A stretch of DNA of 6,429 nucleotides, from the NCBI GenBank assembly GCA_028691175.1, contig JAQUZU010000106.1:1-6429 (forward strand), given 5' to 3'. The position numbers and the translations under genes are program-made. Origin of the DNA: Candidatus Kapaibacterium sp. (GTDB taxonomy: Bacteria; Bacteroidota; Ignavibacteria; Kapaibacteriales; UBA2268). The notes under the pieces are model-generated. The model saw only the letters and a list, made by a program, of their open reading frames with translations. It was not told the origin of the DNA and did not search any database. Below are positions 1-5,935 of the stretch, piece by piece (the first letter of the stretch is position 1; each line of letters opens with the position of its first letter).

Positions 1-182
1 TCATCTTTCGACTTGCCGGCGATTTTCTTTTTTTCTTCACTCTCGTCGAGTTTAGTTGCCTGCTTAAATTCCTTAATTCCGGAGCCGAGTCCCTTCATAA
101 GTTCGGGAATTTTCTTTGCACCAAACAGCAACATAACTGCTACCACAATCAGAATAATTTCCGGAGTTCCTAGTCCAAACAT
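1..182 (-). CDS. tatA: Sec-independent protein translocase subunit TatA (C-terminal end cut off by window edge)
   Basis: TatA-family protein that oligomerises in the inner membrane to let folded proteins with twin-arginine signal peptides cross. Sixty residues are visible before the left edge. Residues 1-5 are a short N-tail (MFGLG), about 6-20 form one membrane helix (TPEIILIVVAVMLLF), then comes the family hallmark FG at 20-21 followed by an amphipathic helix (KKIPELMKGLGSGIKEFK), then a charged tail rich in Glu and Lys from about residue 45. TatA proteins are typically 55-90 residues, so only a short tail is probably missing. The ATG is preceded by GGAG six bases upstream. It lies 15 bases after purQ and is probably cotranscribed. 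The polar residue common near the start of the TatA helix appears as Glu9. TatA and TatB/E are hard to separate by sequence, but the short length and FG hinge favour TatA. No tatC is visible here. Confidence 0.93.
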   Translation of the reverse strand, partial: MFGLGTPEIILIVVAVMLLFGAKKIPELMKGLGSGIKEFKQATKLDESEEKKKIAGKSKD

Positions 183-197
183 ATTTTTCTCCGCTAT

Positions 198-890
198 TTA
201 TTTTAAATGATTTATAAGCGAATTGAAGATAAATTTTCCGTCATCACCGCCGAGTAATTGATCGCAATATCTTTCCGGATGCGGCATCATGCCGAGCACG
301 TTGCCCTGCTTGTTCATAATTCCGGCGATGTTGTTGATCGATCCGTTCGGATTTGCTTCGGGAGTAACGTTTCCGTTCTTGTCGCAATATCTGAAGAGAA
401 CTTGCCCGTTGTCTTCAATTTCTTTAATTGTGTCCGCATCAGCAAAGAAATTGCCCTCGCCATGCGAAATCGGGATACGTAAAGTTTTTTCTTCGGGAAT
501 TTCCGAAGTAAATGCCGTTTTATGGTTCACAGTTTTCAGATAAATATCTTCGCAAATGAACGAAACATTAATATTTCTGAGAAGTGCACCCGGCAAAAGT
601 CTTGCTTCAGTCAGCACCTGAAAGCCGTTGCAAATTCCCATTACATAACCGCCCTTATTCGCGAATTTAATCACATCTTCCATTATCGGCGAAAAGCGTG
701 CGATTGCACCGCAACGCAAATAATCGCCATGAGCAAATCCGCCCGGAAGAATTACGCAATCGGTATCCTTCGGCAGAGAAGTTTCCTTATGCCAGACGTA
801 TTCGGCTTTGCAGCCGAGATTTGCAGTTACGGCAGAATATGCGTCGTGATCGCAATTAGAACCGGGGAAAACAACTACACTGTATTTCAT
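198..890 (-). CDS. purQ: Phosphoribosylformylglycinamidine synthase, glutaminase subunit PurQ
   Basis: Class I glutamine amidotransferase that releases ammonia from glutamine for the fourth step of purine synthesis (FGAR to FGAM), acting in a cytosolic complex with PurL and PurS. The protein has 230 residues, normal for stand-alone PurQ. The N-terminus FPGSNCDHD (8-16), the PGGFAHGDYLRCGAIAR block (49-65) and the nucleophile motif GICNGFQVL with Cys87 (85-93) are all typical. The remaining catalytic residues are His204 and Glu206 in MMPHPER (201-207). SHGEGNF (142-148) is also a family block. The start codon lies 30 bases after the purS stop; no strong Shine-Dalgarno sequence is seen, so translation may depend on the upstream gene. 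The separate small PurQ means a small-type PurL must be encoded elsewhere, since none is in this window. Confidence 0.97.
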   Translation of the reverse strand: MKYSVVVFPGSNCDHDAYSAVTANLGCKAEYVWHKETSLPKDTDCVILPGGFAHGDYLRCGAIARFSPIMEDVIKFANKGGYVMGICNGFQVLTEARLLPGALLRNINVSFICEDIYLKTVNHKTAFTSEIPEEKTLRIPISHGEGNFFADADTIKEIEDNGQVLFRYCDKNGNVTPEANPNGSINNIAGIMNKQGNVLGMMPHPERYCDQLLGGDDGKFIFNSLINHLK

Positions 891-920
891 GTTTATTTCT
901 GTTAATTTGTTCTACTTCAA

Positions 921-1178
921 TTACTTAGCATCTTCAATTTCAACAGCGAAATCTTCAATAATCGGGTTTGCGATTAATTTTTTGCACGCATCGGCAACAA
1001 TGTTGTTTGCAGCAGTTTTGTCCTCTGCTTCTACGTTGAGTTCTACAATTCGTCCAATTCTGACGTTGCTAATATTATTGAAGCCGATTGAACGCAATCC
1101 GTTCTCGACTGTTTTTCCCTGTACGTCCAAAATGCCTTTACGCAAGGAAATTCTGATTATTGCTTTGTAAGTTTTCAT
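921..1178 (-). CDS. purS: Phosphoribosylformylglycinamidine synthase subunit PurS
   Basis: Small structural subunit that bridges PurQ and PurL in the three-part FGAM synthase of purine synthesis. It has 85 residues, the usual PurS size. The sequence begins MKTYKAIIRISLRKGILDVQG, matching the family pattern of a first beta strand followed by K-x-G-hydrophobic-D-x-x-G. GLRSIGF (27-33) and the strand VRIGRIVELNVEA (39-51) follow, and ANPIIEDFAVEIE (70-82) closes the fold. A good ribosome-binding sequence AAAGGAAG precedes the ATG. Only 29 bases separate it from pssA upstream and 30 from purQ downstream, so it belongs to the same run of genes. Its presence marks the split PurSQL enzyme rather than the single-chain form found in most Bacteroidia. 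Confidence 0.96.
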   Translation of the reverse strand: MKTYKAIIRISLRKGILDVQGKTVENGLRSIGFNNISNVRIGRIVELNVEAEDKTAANNIVADACKKLIANPIIEDFAVEIEDAK

Positions 1179-1207
1179 ATTGAAACTTCCTTTATGATTT
1201 GATAAGT

Positions 1208-1978
1208 TTAATCAAGTTGAGTAAAATGAGTATGATCGTCGCCCTCATCGATTTCGTCATCTGCACCGAAATTTGCTTTCAGCCACACAATAAAGTGACG
1301 AATCGTGCTGACCACGATGTAAAACATCATAAACGGAAACAGTGCGACGCCCTTCGTTACAATTGAAAGCACTGCTCCGATAATAAAGATGGTAAATATT
1401 ACCGGTTTCGATTTGATATATCGACGGCTGAAGCGCGGCATATTATCGAATTTCACGGTTGAAATCATCGCAAAGCCCACCAACGCAGAAATCGCAGTAT
1501 ATACTGCAAAGTCATATTCCGCCGGGATATACCCCGTATCTCTGAAGAAAACGAGAAACGAGAGAATCGTCAGCGCACCGCCCGGAATCGGAAGGCCGGT
1601 AAAATACAGCTTATCTGCAAAAGAAGTAAGGGCAACATTGAAGCGCGCAAGCCGCGTTACGCCCGCCAGTGCCGGCAAAGAAGCCAGCAAAATTCCATAC
1701 TCGCCGAATTGGTAAAAATACGCCTTATAGAGCATAAACGATGGAGCAATTCCGAAAGAAACTGCATCGCAAAGCGAATCGAGCTCCGCTCCAAGTTCAC
1801 TCGTAGCCTTCAGAATACGGGCAACAACGCCATCGAGTGCATCAAAAACCGCGGCGAAAAGTATCGCCAGCCCGGCTTTATACAGGTTTCCTTCTGCGGC
1901 ATAAATTATCGCATTGAAGCCCATATAGACATTCATAAGCGTGAAAAGATTTGGAACTATTGAGCGCGTTAAACGCAT
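1208..1978 (-). CDS. pssA: CDP-diacylglycerol-serine O-phosphatidyltransferase (phosphatidylserine synthase)
   Basis: Integral membrane enzyme of the CDP-alcohol phosphatidyltransferase family, joining CDP-diacylglycerol and serine to give phosphatidylserine. The full metal- and CDP-binding signature DxxDGxxAR-x8-GxxxDxxxD is present: Asp46, Asp49, Gly50, Ala53-Arg54, Gly63, Asp67 and Asp71. The N-terminus VPNLFTLMNVYMGF and the serine-synthase-like GLPIPGGA (128-135) support the PssA type II assignment over PgsA. Several hydrophobic stretches (about 20-45, 75-105, 135-146, 160-172, 194-210 and 213-230) fit a multi-pass protein. The tail from about residue 238 is strongly acidic with two His, presumably cytosolic. 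It has 256 residues, within the family range. It follows psd by 89 bases, so both steps from CDP-diacylglycerol to phosphatidylethanolamine are encoded together. AGGTG lies eight bases upstream of the ATG. Confidence 0.95.
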   Translation of the reverse strand: MRLTRSIVPNLFTLMNVYMGFNAIIYAAEGNLYKAGLAILFAAVFDALDGVVARILKATSELGAELDSLCDAVSFGIAPSFMLYKAYFYQFGEYGILLASLPALAGVTRLARFNVALTSFADKLYFTGLPIPGGALTILSFLVFFRDTGYIPAEYDFAVYTAISALVGFAMISTVKFDNMPRFSRRYIKSKPVIFTIFIIGAVLSIVTKGVALFPFMMFYIVVSTIRHFIVWLKANFGADDEIDEGDDHTHFTQLD

Positions 1979-2013
1979 TTACCATCACCTAATCTATTTA
2001 CTAAATTAAACTA

Positions 2014-2021
2014 CAAACATA
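2014..2021 (-). promoter_or_regulatory. Possible -7 element upstream of pssA
   Basis: The minus strand reads TATGTTTG, an exact match to the TAnnTTTG -7 element of Bacteroidota-type primary sigma factors, 35 bases before the pssA ATG. There is no TTTG at the usual 19-23 base spacing; the nearest one is only 12 bases upstream. It could provide a separate start for pssA-purS-purQ-tatA within the 89-base gap after psd, but short AT-rich matches arise easily by chance. Confidence 0.35.
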
Positions 2022-2067
2022 CGAATATTTCCGCAAATTATATTGTTTTTTTTCAATTTTTCGTTTT

Positions 2068-2727
2068 TTACCTGATTCGGCCGATCAGAGACTCGCCGGC
2101 ACAGGTTTTGTCGCCCGGTTTCACGAAAATTTCGCTTTCGGGCGAGAGCAAAATGTCGATTCGCGAACCGAATTTCATCATGCCGAACTTATTGCCGGCA
2201 GTAACCGTGTCGCCCTCTTTTATGTCCCAGACCAAGCGTCGTGCCATGATGCCGACAATTTGCTTGAAAAAGAGCTTACCGTGCGGATTTTCGATACCGA
2301 TATGTGTCTGCTCGTTCAGCGGGCTTGCCTTCGGATGATACGCTACAAGATAATCGCCGGGATTATATTTGAAATACTTCACAGTCCCGGAGAGCGGAAT
2401 TCGATTTACATGCACGTCCAATGGCGACAGAAAAATGCTGATTTGCTTGACTTTTCCGCCCATGAATTCGTTCTCATCTGCGTCGATGATTTGCAGAACT
2501 TTACCATCGCACGGTGCAACAATCAAGGCAGGATCTTCGAGCCATTTCTCGGGTGTAATGCGTTGCGGATCGCGAAAGAACCACACTGCAAACGCTATCA
2601 GAATCACACCGATCGGGGAAAGAATCCACGCTGCCCAATCCTTTCCTATCAAAGGGATCAACGCAATTAAAATCAATCCGACAATAACCATTATACAAAA
2701 GTTATCGACGCCATATTTTGTTATCAT
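2068..2727 (-). CDS. psd: Phosphatidylserine decarboxylase proenzyme, short (PSD-B/archaeal-like) type
   Basis: Makes phosphatidylethanolamine from phosphatidylserine at the membrane, using a pyruvoyl cofactor formed by self-cleavage. It has 219 residues, typical of the short form found in Bacteroidota and archaea. Two hydrophobic segments (about 11-27 and 31-50) are followed by the family block FFRDPQR (50-56). APCDGKV contains Asp74 and DVHVNR contains His106, matching the Asp and His of the maturation triad. Cleavage is expected between Gly187 and Ser188 in KFGSRIDILL, giving a long beta chain and a short alpha chain with the pyruvoyl end. The ATG at 2727 was chosen because AAAAGGAAA lies just upstream and the family N-terminus starts here. 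The frame stays open to 2976, but that extension would cross the promoter candidates and run antisense into dnaN. pssA follows. Confidence 0.95.
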   Translation of the reverse strand: MITKYGVDNFCIMVIVGLILIALIPLIGKDWAAWILSPIGVILIAFAVWFFRDPQRITPEKWLEDPALIVAPCDGKVLQIIDADENEFMGGKVKQISIFLSPLDVHVNRIPLSGTVKYFKYNPGDYLVAYHPKASPLNEQTHIGIENPHGKLFFKQIVGIMARRLVWDIKEGDTVTAGNKFGMMKFGSRIDILLSPESEIFVKPGDKTCAGESLIGRIR

Positions 2728-2734
2728 CTCGAAA

Positions 2735-2743
2735 TTTCCTTTT
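2735..2743 (-). promoter_or_regulatory. Ribosome-binding site of psd
   Basis: The minus strand reads AAAAGGAAA, with the AAGGA core nine bases before the ATG at 2727. It supports that start over any of the upstream codons in the same open frame. Confidence 0.7.
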
Positions 2744-2771
2744 GAATTACCGAAAATATTCCGTAAATTTA
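2741..2771 (+). promoter_or_regulatory. Candidate dnaN promoter (FCB type)
   Basis: TTTG at 2741-2744 and TAAATTTA at 2764-2771 are 19 bases apart, a seven-of-eight fit to TTTG-N19-TAnnTTTG apart from the final base of the -7 element. Transcription would start near 2776, leaving a leader of about 70 bases. The -7 element lies entirely inside the palindrome at 2761-2774. Confidence 0.45.
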
Positions 2772-2774
2772 CGG
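2761..2774. repeat. Perfect 14-base palindrome between psd and dnaN
   Basis: CCGTAAATTTACGG is its own reverse complement and the symmetry stops exactly at its ends. It covers the candidate -7 element of dnaN and falls just after the expected transcription start of psd. A symmetrical site of this length at a divergent promoter could be an operator for a dimeric regulator, though no regulator gene is in view and chance cannot be excluded. Confidence 0.5.
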
Positions 2775-2784
2775 TTCTAAAATG

Positions 2785-2816
2785 CAAAAATAGACAAATC
2801 CTGTATAAAAAACAAA
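2785..2816 (-). promoter_or_regulatory. Candidate psd promoter (FCB type)
   Basis: Read on the minus strand, TTTG (2816-2813) is followed after 20 bases by TATTTTTG (2792-2785), a full match to TTTG-N20-TAnnTTTG. Transcription would start near 2780, about 50 bases before the psd ATG. The promoter lies inside the dnaN leader region, so the two divergent promoters interlock. This is the best promoter match in the window and would drive psd and perhaps the whole five-gene run. Confidence 0.6.
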
Positions 2817-2830
2817 TTGAAAAATATAAT

Positions 2831-2836
2831 AAAGGA
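2831..2836 (+). promoter_or_regulatory. Ribosome-binding site of dnaN
   Basis: AAAGGA ends nine bases before the ATG at 2846. It decides the start: the same frame is open back to 2369, but that part only mirrors psd on the other strand. Confidence 0.75.
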
Positions 2837-2845
2837 TACGATAAA

Positions 2846-4033
2846 ATGAAGTTCTCCGTTATACTCTCTGAGTTTGCAAAAGTCCTGAACGATGTACTTC
2901 CTGCTATTCCGAGAAAATCGACCTTACCGATATTGGAACATCTGCATTTCACGCTTTCGGCAAATTCTTTACGCATTGTGGCTACCGATCAGGAAATCAT
3001 CATTAAATCCGAAATCACCGTAGAAGGCACGGAAGACGGTGAAATTCTGGTTCCGGCAAAGCGTCTGAGCGAAATCGTAAAAGTGCTCGACCAAGCCGGA
3101 ACGATTGAGTTCATCTCTAATCCGGAAAATTTTGAAATCACGCTAAAAACGCAAAGCGGAAAGTACACTATGCTCGGGCTTGACGCCGATGAATACATTG
3201 ACCTGCCGGAAATTTTCGGCGAAGAAACAGAGGCAATCGACGGAACACCGGAAGTTAATACCGCACACTTTACTGCGGCAGACATCCAGCGACTGACAAA
3301 TTTGACTTCATTTGCGGTCTCTACCGACGAATTCCGCCTTGCGATGACCGGAATTTTGTTCCAGTTCCGCGGAAATTACGTTTATTCCGTTGCGACAGAC
3401 AGTTTCCGTCTGGTTCGCATCACTGCATTCGCAAGCGAAGAGCAGCCTTTCCCGGAAGACTTTGACGTTATTATTCCGACCCGCGCAATCGAGATTTTAA
3501 AGAAAGTAAACACAAACATTACAATGACTTCCATTGCAAATGAGGACAAAGTTACTCATCTGCGCTTCATTATCGGCAACCTCGTTTTCATCACTCGCGT
3601 CATAAACGAACGTTTCCCGCCATATGAAACCGTAATTCCGACCGGAAACGAACTGACGATGGTTACTTCCCGCAAAGAATTTCTTGCCGCAATTAAGCGC
3701 GTATCAATCTTTACAAGCAATGTTTCGCATCAAATTCGCATGAACCTCAGCAATGACAGTTTTGTTTTGGGTGGCGAGGACGAAAGCACAAACAGCAACG
3801 CAAGCGAGACTTTGCCGTGCGACTTCAATGGCGAAGCAATTACAATCGGATTTAACGTGAAATATCTCGATGACGCAATTTCGCATCTCGAGCCGGCAAC
3901 CGAAGGCGACGATAACATTTATCTGTTCATCTCGGAGCCGACCAAGCCGATTTTGATTAATACGGAGCCAAACTCGCAACGCTCGCTAATGCTCCTGATG
4001 CCGGTCAGACTGAATGCGACTGCGACTTATTAA
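2846..4033 (+). CDS. dnaN: DNA polymerase III beta subunit (sliding clamp)
   Basis: Ring-forming clamp that holds the replicative polymerase and many repair proteins on DNA. The protein has 395 residues, slightly longer than the usual 366-380, in three clamp domains at about 1-125, 138-260 and 262-391. Recognisable family blocks are PRKSTLPILEHL (22-33), VPAKRLSEIVKVL (69-81), ATDSFRLVR (183-191), the domain 2-3 linker INERFPPYETVIP (253-265), FNVKYLDDAI (336-345) and LMPVRL (384-389). The last block lines the partner-binding cleft and normally ends the protein; here six more residues (NATATY) follow. The stretch 310-324 (EDESTNSNASETLPC) is polar. The ATG was chosen for its ribosome-binding site and because it matches the family start. 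The gene stands alone, divergent from psd and without dnaA nearby, so no replication origin is implied. A hairpin 41 bases after the stop probably ends the transcript. Confidence 0.98.
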   Translation: MKFSVILSEFAKVLNDVLPAIPRKSTLPILEHLHFTLSANSLRIVATDQEIIIKSEITVEGTEDGEILVPAKRLSEIVKVLDQAGTIEFISNPENFEITLKTQSGKYTMLGLDADEYIDLPEIFGEETEAIDGTPEVNTAHFTAADIQRLTNLTSFAVSTDEFRLAMTGILFQFRGNYVYSVATDSFRLVRITAFASEEQPFPEDFDVIIPTRAIEILKKVNTNITMTSIANEDKVTHLRFIIGNLVFITRVINERFPPYETVIPTGNELTMVTSRKEFLAAIKRVSIFTSNVSHQIRMNLSNDSFVLGGEDESTNSNASETLPCDFNGEAITIGFNVKYLDDAISHLEPATEGDDNIYLFISEPTKPILINTEPNSQRSLMLLMPVRLNATATY

Positions 4034-4074
4034 AAATAGATTTTACGTTGGTATTAAACACAGCAGAATTGAAA

Positions 4075-4102
4075 ACAGAGACGCAAATTAATGCGTCTCT
4101 GT
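4075..4102. terminator. Hairpin, probably a two-way terminator between dnaN and the pseudouridine synthase gene
   Basis: ACAGAGACGC (4075-4084) and GCGTCTCTGT (4093-4102) form a perfect ten-pair stem around the eight-base loop AAATTAAT. It sits between two convergent genes. Read rightwards, a T-rich stretch follows after a few bases (CTGTTTAT); read leftwards, the stem is followed by TTTTC. The T-runs are short and interrupted, so termination strength is uncertain, but position and stem quality fit a shared terminator. Confidence 0.75.
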
Positions 4103-4118
4103 CTGTTTATAAGCTTGT

Positions 4119-5030
4119 TTATTTAAACAAATGATCAAATTCCGGCGGAATCGGAGTCGAGAATTTCATTACTTCCTCGGTCTTCGGATGCTTGAACGAC
4201 AGCAAGAACGCATGCAAACCGAGTCGATTAATCGGATTTGTGGTTGCTCCGTACTTTTGATCGCCGACAACCGGATGCCCCAAGTCTTCCATGTGAACGC
4301 GTATCTGATTTTTGCGTCCTGTATCGAGAGTTACCTCCAAGAGCGAATACAGACGGCTGCGCTTCAAAACTTTATACTTTGTAATTGCTTCCTGCCCGCT
4401 GTTCGGACGCTGCGAAGAAAAAACGTGGAAATTTTTATTTTCGCTCAGCCAAGAATGAACTCCCCCTACATCGTCCTCGACTTTCCCTTCAACCACCACG
4501 TAATAGCTACGATCCATCACAACATCGTGCCAATCACTCTGCAAATATTTTTTTGCTTCGGGATTTTTCGCAAACATCATAATACCGGAGGTTTCGCGGT
4601 CGAGGCGGTGAACAACGAAAATTTTATTGCCCGGATCTGCCTGCTTTACGTAATTGCTCAAAATATTATATGCCGTCTTCTCGTTTTCCTTATTGGTCGA
4701 GACCGATAGCAAACCGTAATTTTTATTAATCACAATCAGGTCAAGATCTTCGTAAACTATCGTCAAGCCCTTAATCGGAATTTCGCGTGGCGCCTTCATG
4801 GAACTAATCACTACCGAGTCGCCGGCTTTCAGTGGCGAATCGTATTTCGCAGAGGCATCTCCATTCACTTTTACCTGCTTGTTCGTAAACAATGACTTAA
4901 CGGCCGTGCGACTTTTCTCGGGCATTTTTTTGCTTAAGAACTCCATCAGCGTCGATTCCTCGGTTACGGTAAAAGTCGTAACTTTTTCTTTCTTTTGCGG
5001 GACAAATCTTTTGATCTTTTTCGTGTTCAT
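4119..5030 (-). CDS. RluA-family RNA pseudouridine synthase with S4 domain
   Basis: Converts specific uridines in RNA (23S rRNA and sometimes tRNA) to pseudouridine. The 303-residue protein has an N-terminal S4 RNA-binding domain at about 25-78 (SRTAVKSLFTNKQVKVNG, 40-57) and the RluA catalytic domain at about 95-295. The catalytic loop is HRLDRETSG (141-149) with Asp144 as the expected nucleophile; GRKNQIRVHM (238-247) and GHPVVGDQKYG (251-261) are further family blocks. The basic N-tail (KKIKRFVPQKKEK) may help bind RNA. The ATG at 5030 is preferred: the frame extends upstream to a TTG at 5078, but that would place the promoter's -7 element inside the coding sequence. A weak GGA is seen upstream. 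Exact target (RluC-, RluD- or TruC-like) cannot be told from sequence alone. It converges on dnaN and diverges from the DUF4230 pair. Confidence 0.93.
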   Translation of the reverse strand: MNTKKIKRFVPQKKEKVTTFTVTEESTLMEFLSKKMPEKSRTAVKSLFTNKQVKVNGDASAKYDSPLKAGDSVVISSMKAPREIPIKGLTIVYEDLDLIVINKNYGLLSVSTNKENEKTAYNILSNYVKQADPGNKIFVVHRLDRETSGIMMFAKNPEAKKYLQSDWHDVVMDRSYYVVVEGKVEDDVGGVHSWLSENKNFHVFSSQRPNSGQEAITKYKVLKRSRLYSLLEVTLDTGRKNQIRVHMEDLGHPVVGDQKYGATTNPINRLGLHAFLLSFKHPKTEEVMKFSTPIPPEFDHLFK

Positions 5031-5055
5031 CTGTATATTCCAATTTACAATATTA

Positions 5056-5088
5056 CAAATATACGGATTAATCCGCAAAAAATTGCAA
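5056..5088 (-). promoter_or_regulatory. Candidate promoter of the pseudouridine synthase gene (FCB type)
   Basis: On the minus strand TTG (5088-5086) is followed after 22 bases by TATATTTG (5063-5056), a full match to the TAnnTTTG -7 element with a slightly long spacer. The expected transcription start is near 5050, about 20 bases before the ATG at 5030, which supports that start codon over the upstream TTG. Confidence 0.5.
5064..5075. repeat. Perfect 12-base palindrome in the spacer of the pseudouridine synthase promoter
   Basis: CGGATTAATCCG is its own reverse complement and directly abuts the candidate -7 element, between it and the -33 element. It could be a protein-binding site; 12-base palindromes with AT-rich cores also occur by chance. 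Confidence 0.4.
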
Positions 5089-5241
5089 GGATATTGATTA
5101 ATGCCAATTGTAATTTCCGTATCCCAAGTTTTAAATCAGATTTTCGTGCATTTTTCTTCCGTGCATAAATCAGGTAAAACACTAATCGAAAGCATTCGGC
5201 GTCTATAAATTTATTATATTGCTATTTTTTAGACAAGCGAC
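5079..5241. other. Intergenic region upstream of the DUF4230 pair
   Basis: No confident gene lies here. It must hold the start signal for the rightward DUF4230 pair, but no good TTTG / TAnnTTTG pair is seen; TAAATTTA at 5206-5213 resembles the dnaN -7 candidate yet lacks an upstream partner. CGTGCAT occurs twice, near 5145 and 5160. A 35-codon frame at 5101-5208 is discussed as a finding. Confidence 0.5.
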
Positions 5242-5925
5242 ATGAAAATCAACTATAAAGATATTATTTCGCGAATAAAGGCAAAACCGAAAATTGCCGC
5301 CATAGCCGGTGCGGTAATTCTTGTGCTGATAATCTGCATGTTTCGGTGTTGTGGAAGCAGCGAGCCGGTAATCGACGACCCGACCGTCGGAACGCAAATC
5401 ATTAACGGGTGCAAACGTGTCTCGAAAGTGCATTCGAGCGAGTTTAAGATTACAAGCCGGGTAAAACATCACGCAGAAAAACGTGTTATGGGCGGAATAA
5501 AACTTTGGGAGAAGTCATTCGAAATGCCGATTGAAATTACTTTCTCGGCATATATCGATTTATCGAAATTTAACGCCGGAAACGTTATTCGCAGCAAGGA
5601 CAAAATTACTGTTTATCTGCCAAATCCGGAGTTCGAAATCTCGTCGATAAAACACGGCGATCGCAGTACGACCTCTTCCCTGTTTGCGGGCTATGAGCCG
5701 GCGGAAATCGATAATTTGATTCGTAAAAAAACGCAGTCTGTTATCAATAATTTCGGCAAGGAAGTTGCAAACGAACACTCGCAGGCAGTCCAAGACGCCC
5801 GCATAAACGCATATAACGCTATTCTGCCAATACTCGAAGGTCTCGGCTATCACAAAGAAGGCATCAGGATAGTATTTCGTAACTCGTTTAATATCGGGGA
5901 GTTACCCATTCATTTAAAGATATAG
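5242..5925 (+). CDS. DUF4230-like membrane-anchored protein, first of a tandem pair
   Basis: Function unknown. The 227-residue protein has a basic N-tail (KINYKDIISRIKAKPK), one membrane helix at about 18-34 (IAAIAGAVILVLIICMF), and a soluble domain that should lie outside the cytoplasm. That domain fits the DUF4230 pattern: an early strand region ending in ITFSAYIDLSKF (99-110), then KITVYLPNPEFEI (121-133), and a C-terminal helical part (about 154-200) with many charged residues followed by GIRIVF (207-212). RCCG follows the helix at 35-38, but the residues before Cys do not form a lipobox. No Shine-Dalgarno sequence is apparent before the ATG. The next gene starts ten bases after the stop and appears related, so the two are probably made together. 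Assignment to DUF4230 rests on remembered pattern, not a search. Confidence 0.8.
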   Translation: MKINYKDIISRIKAKPKIAAIAGAVILVLIICMFRCCGSSEPVIDDPTVGTQIINGCKRVSKVHSSEFKITSRVKHHAEKRVMGGIKLWEKSFEMPIEITFSAYIDLSKFNAGNVIRSKDKITVYLPNPEFEISSIKHGDRSTTSSLFAGYEPAEIDNLIRKKTQSVINNFGKEVANEHSQAVQDARINAYNAILPILEGLGYHKEGIRIVFRNSFNIGELPIHLKI

Positions 5926-5935
5926 AGGCATAACC

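Noticed and set aside
258..905. Plus-strand reading frames across purQ
   Set aside because: They lie opposite a well-supported gene, have no recognisable protein features, and are antisense by-products.
2825..2830. TATAAT as a sigma-70-like -10 element for dnaN
   Set aside because: It has no -35 partner and would start transcription at or within the ribosome-binding site.
2369..2845. Long in-frame extension of dnaN to the left, giving a 554-residue reading
   Set aside because: The extra part mirrors psd on the opposite strand, has no clamp-like sequence, and a ribosome-binding site marks the ATG at 2846.
2728..2845. Replication origin next to dnaN
   Set aside because: No dnaA gene and no cluster of TTATCCACA-like boxes; the short AT-rich gap is explained by promoters.
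2728..2976. Upstream extension of psd to 302 residues
   Set aside because: It would run through both promoter candidates and antisense into dnaN; the family N-terminus and ribosome-binding site are at 2727.
4115..4130. Small inverted repeat TTGTTT/AAACAA at the end of the pseudouridine synthase gene
   Set aside because: The six AT-rich pairs overlap the stop codon and are too weak to claim as a terminator.
4131..4709. Plus-strand 192-codon frame across the pseudouridine synthase gene
   Set aside because: It is antisense to a gene with intact catalytic motifs and shows no family features or start signals.
5031..5078. TTG start giving the pseudouridine synthase 16 more residues
   Set aside because: The added residues are not family-like and would overlap a full TAnnTTTG element; the ATG at 5030 is more plausible.
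5242..5355. Lipoprotein signal in the first DUF4230 protein because of the Cys pair after the membrane helix
   Set aside because: The residues before the Cys (MFR) do not fit a lipobox.
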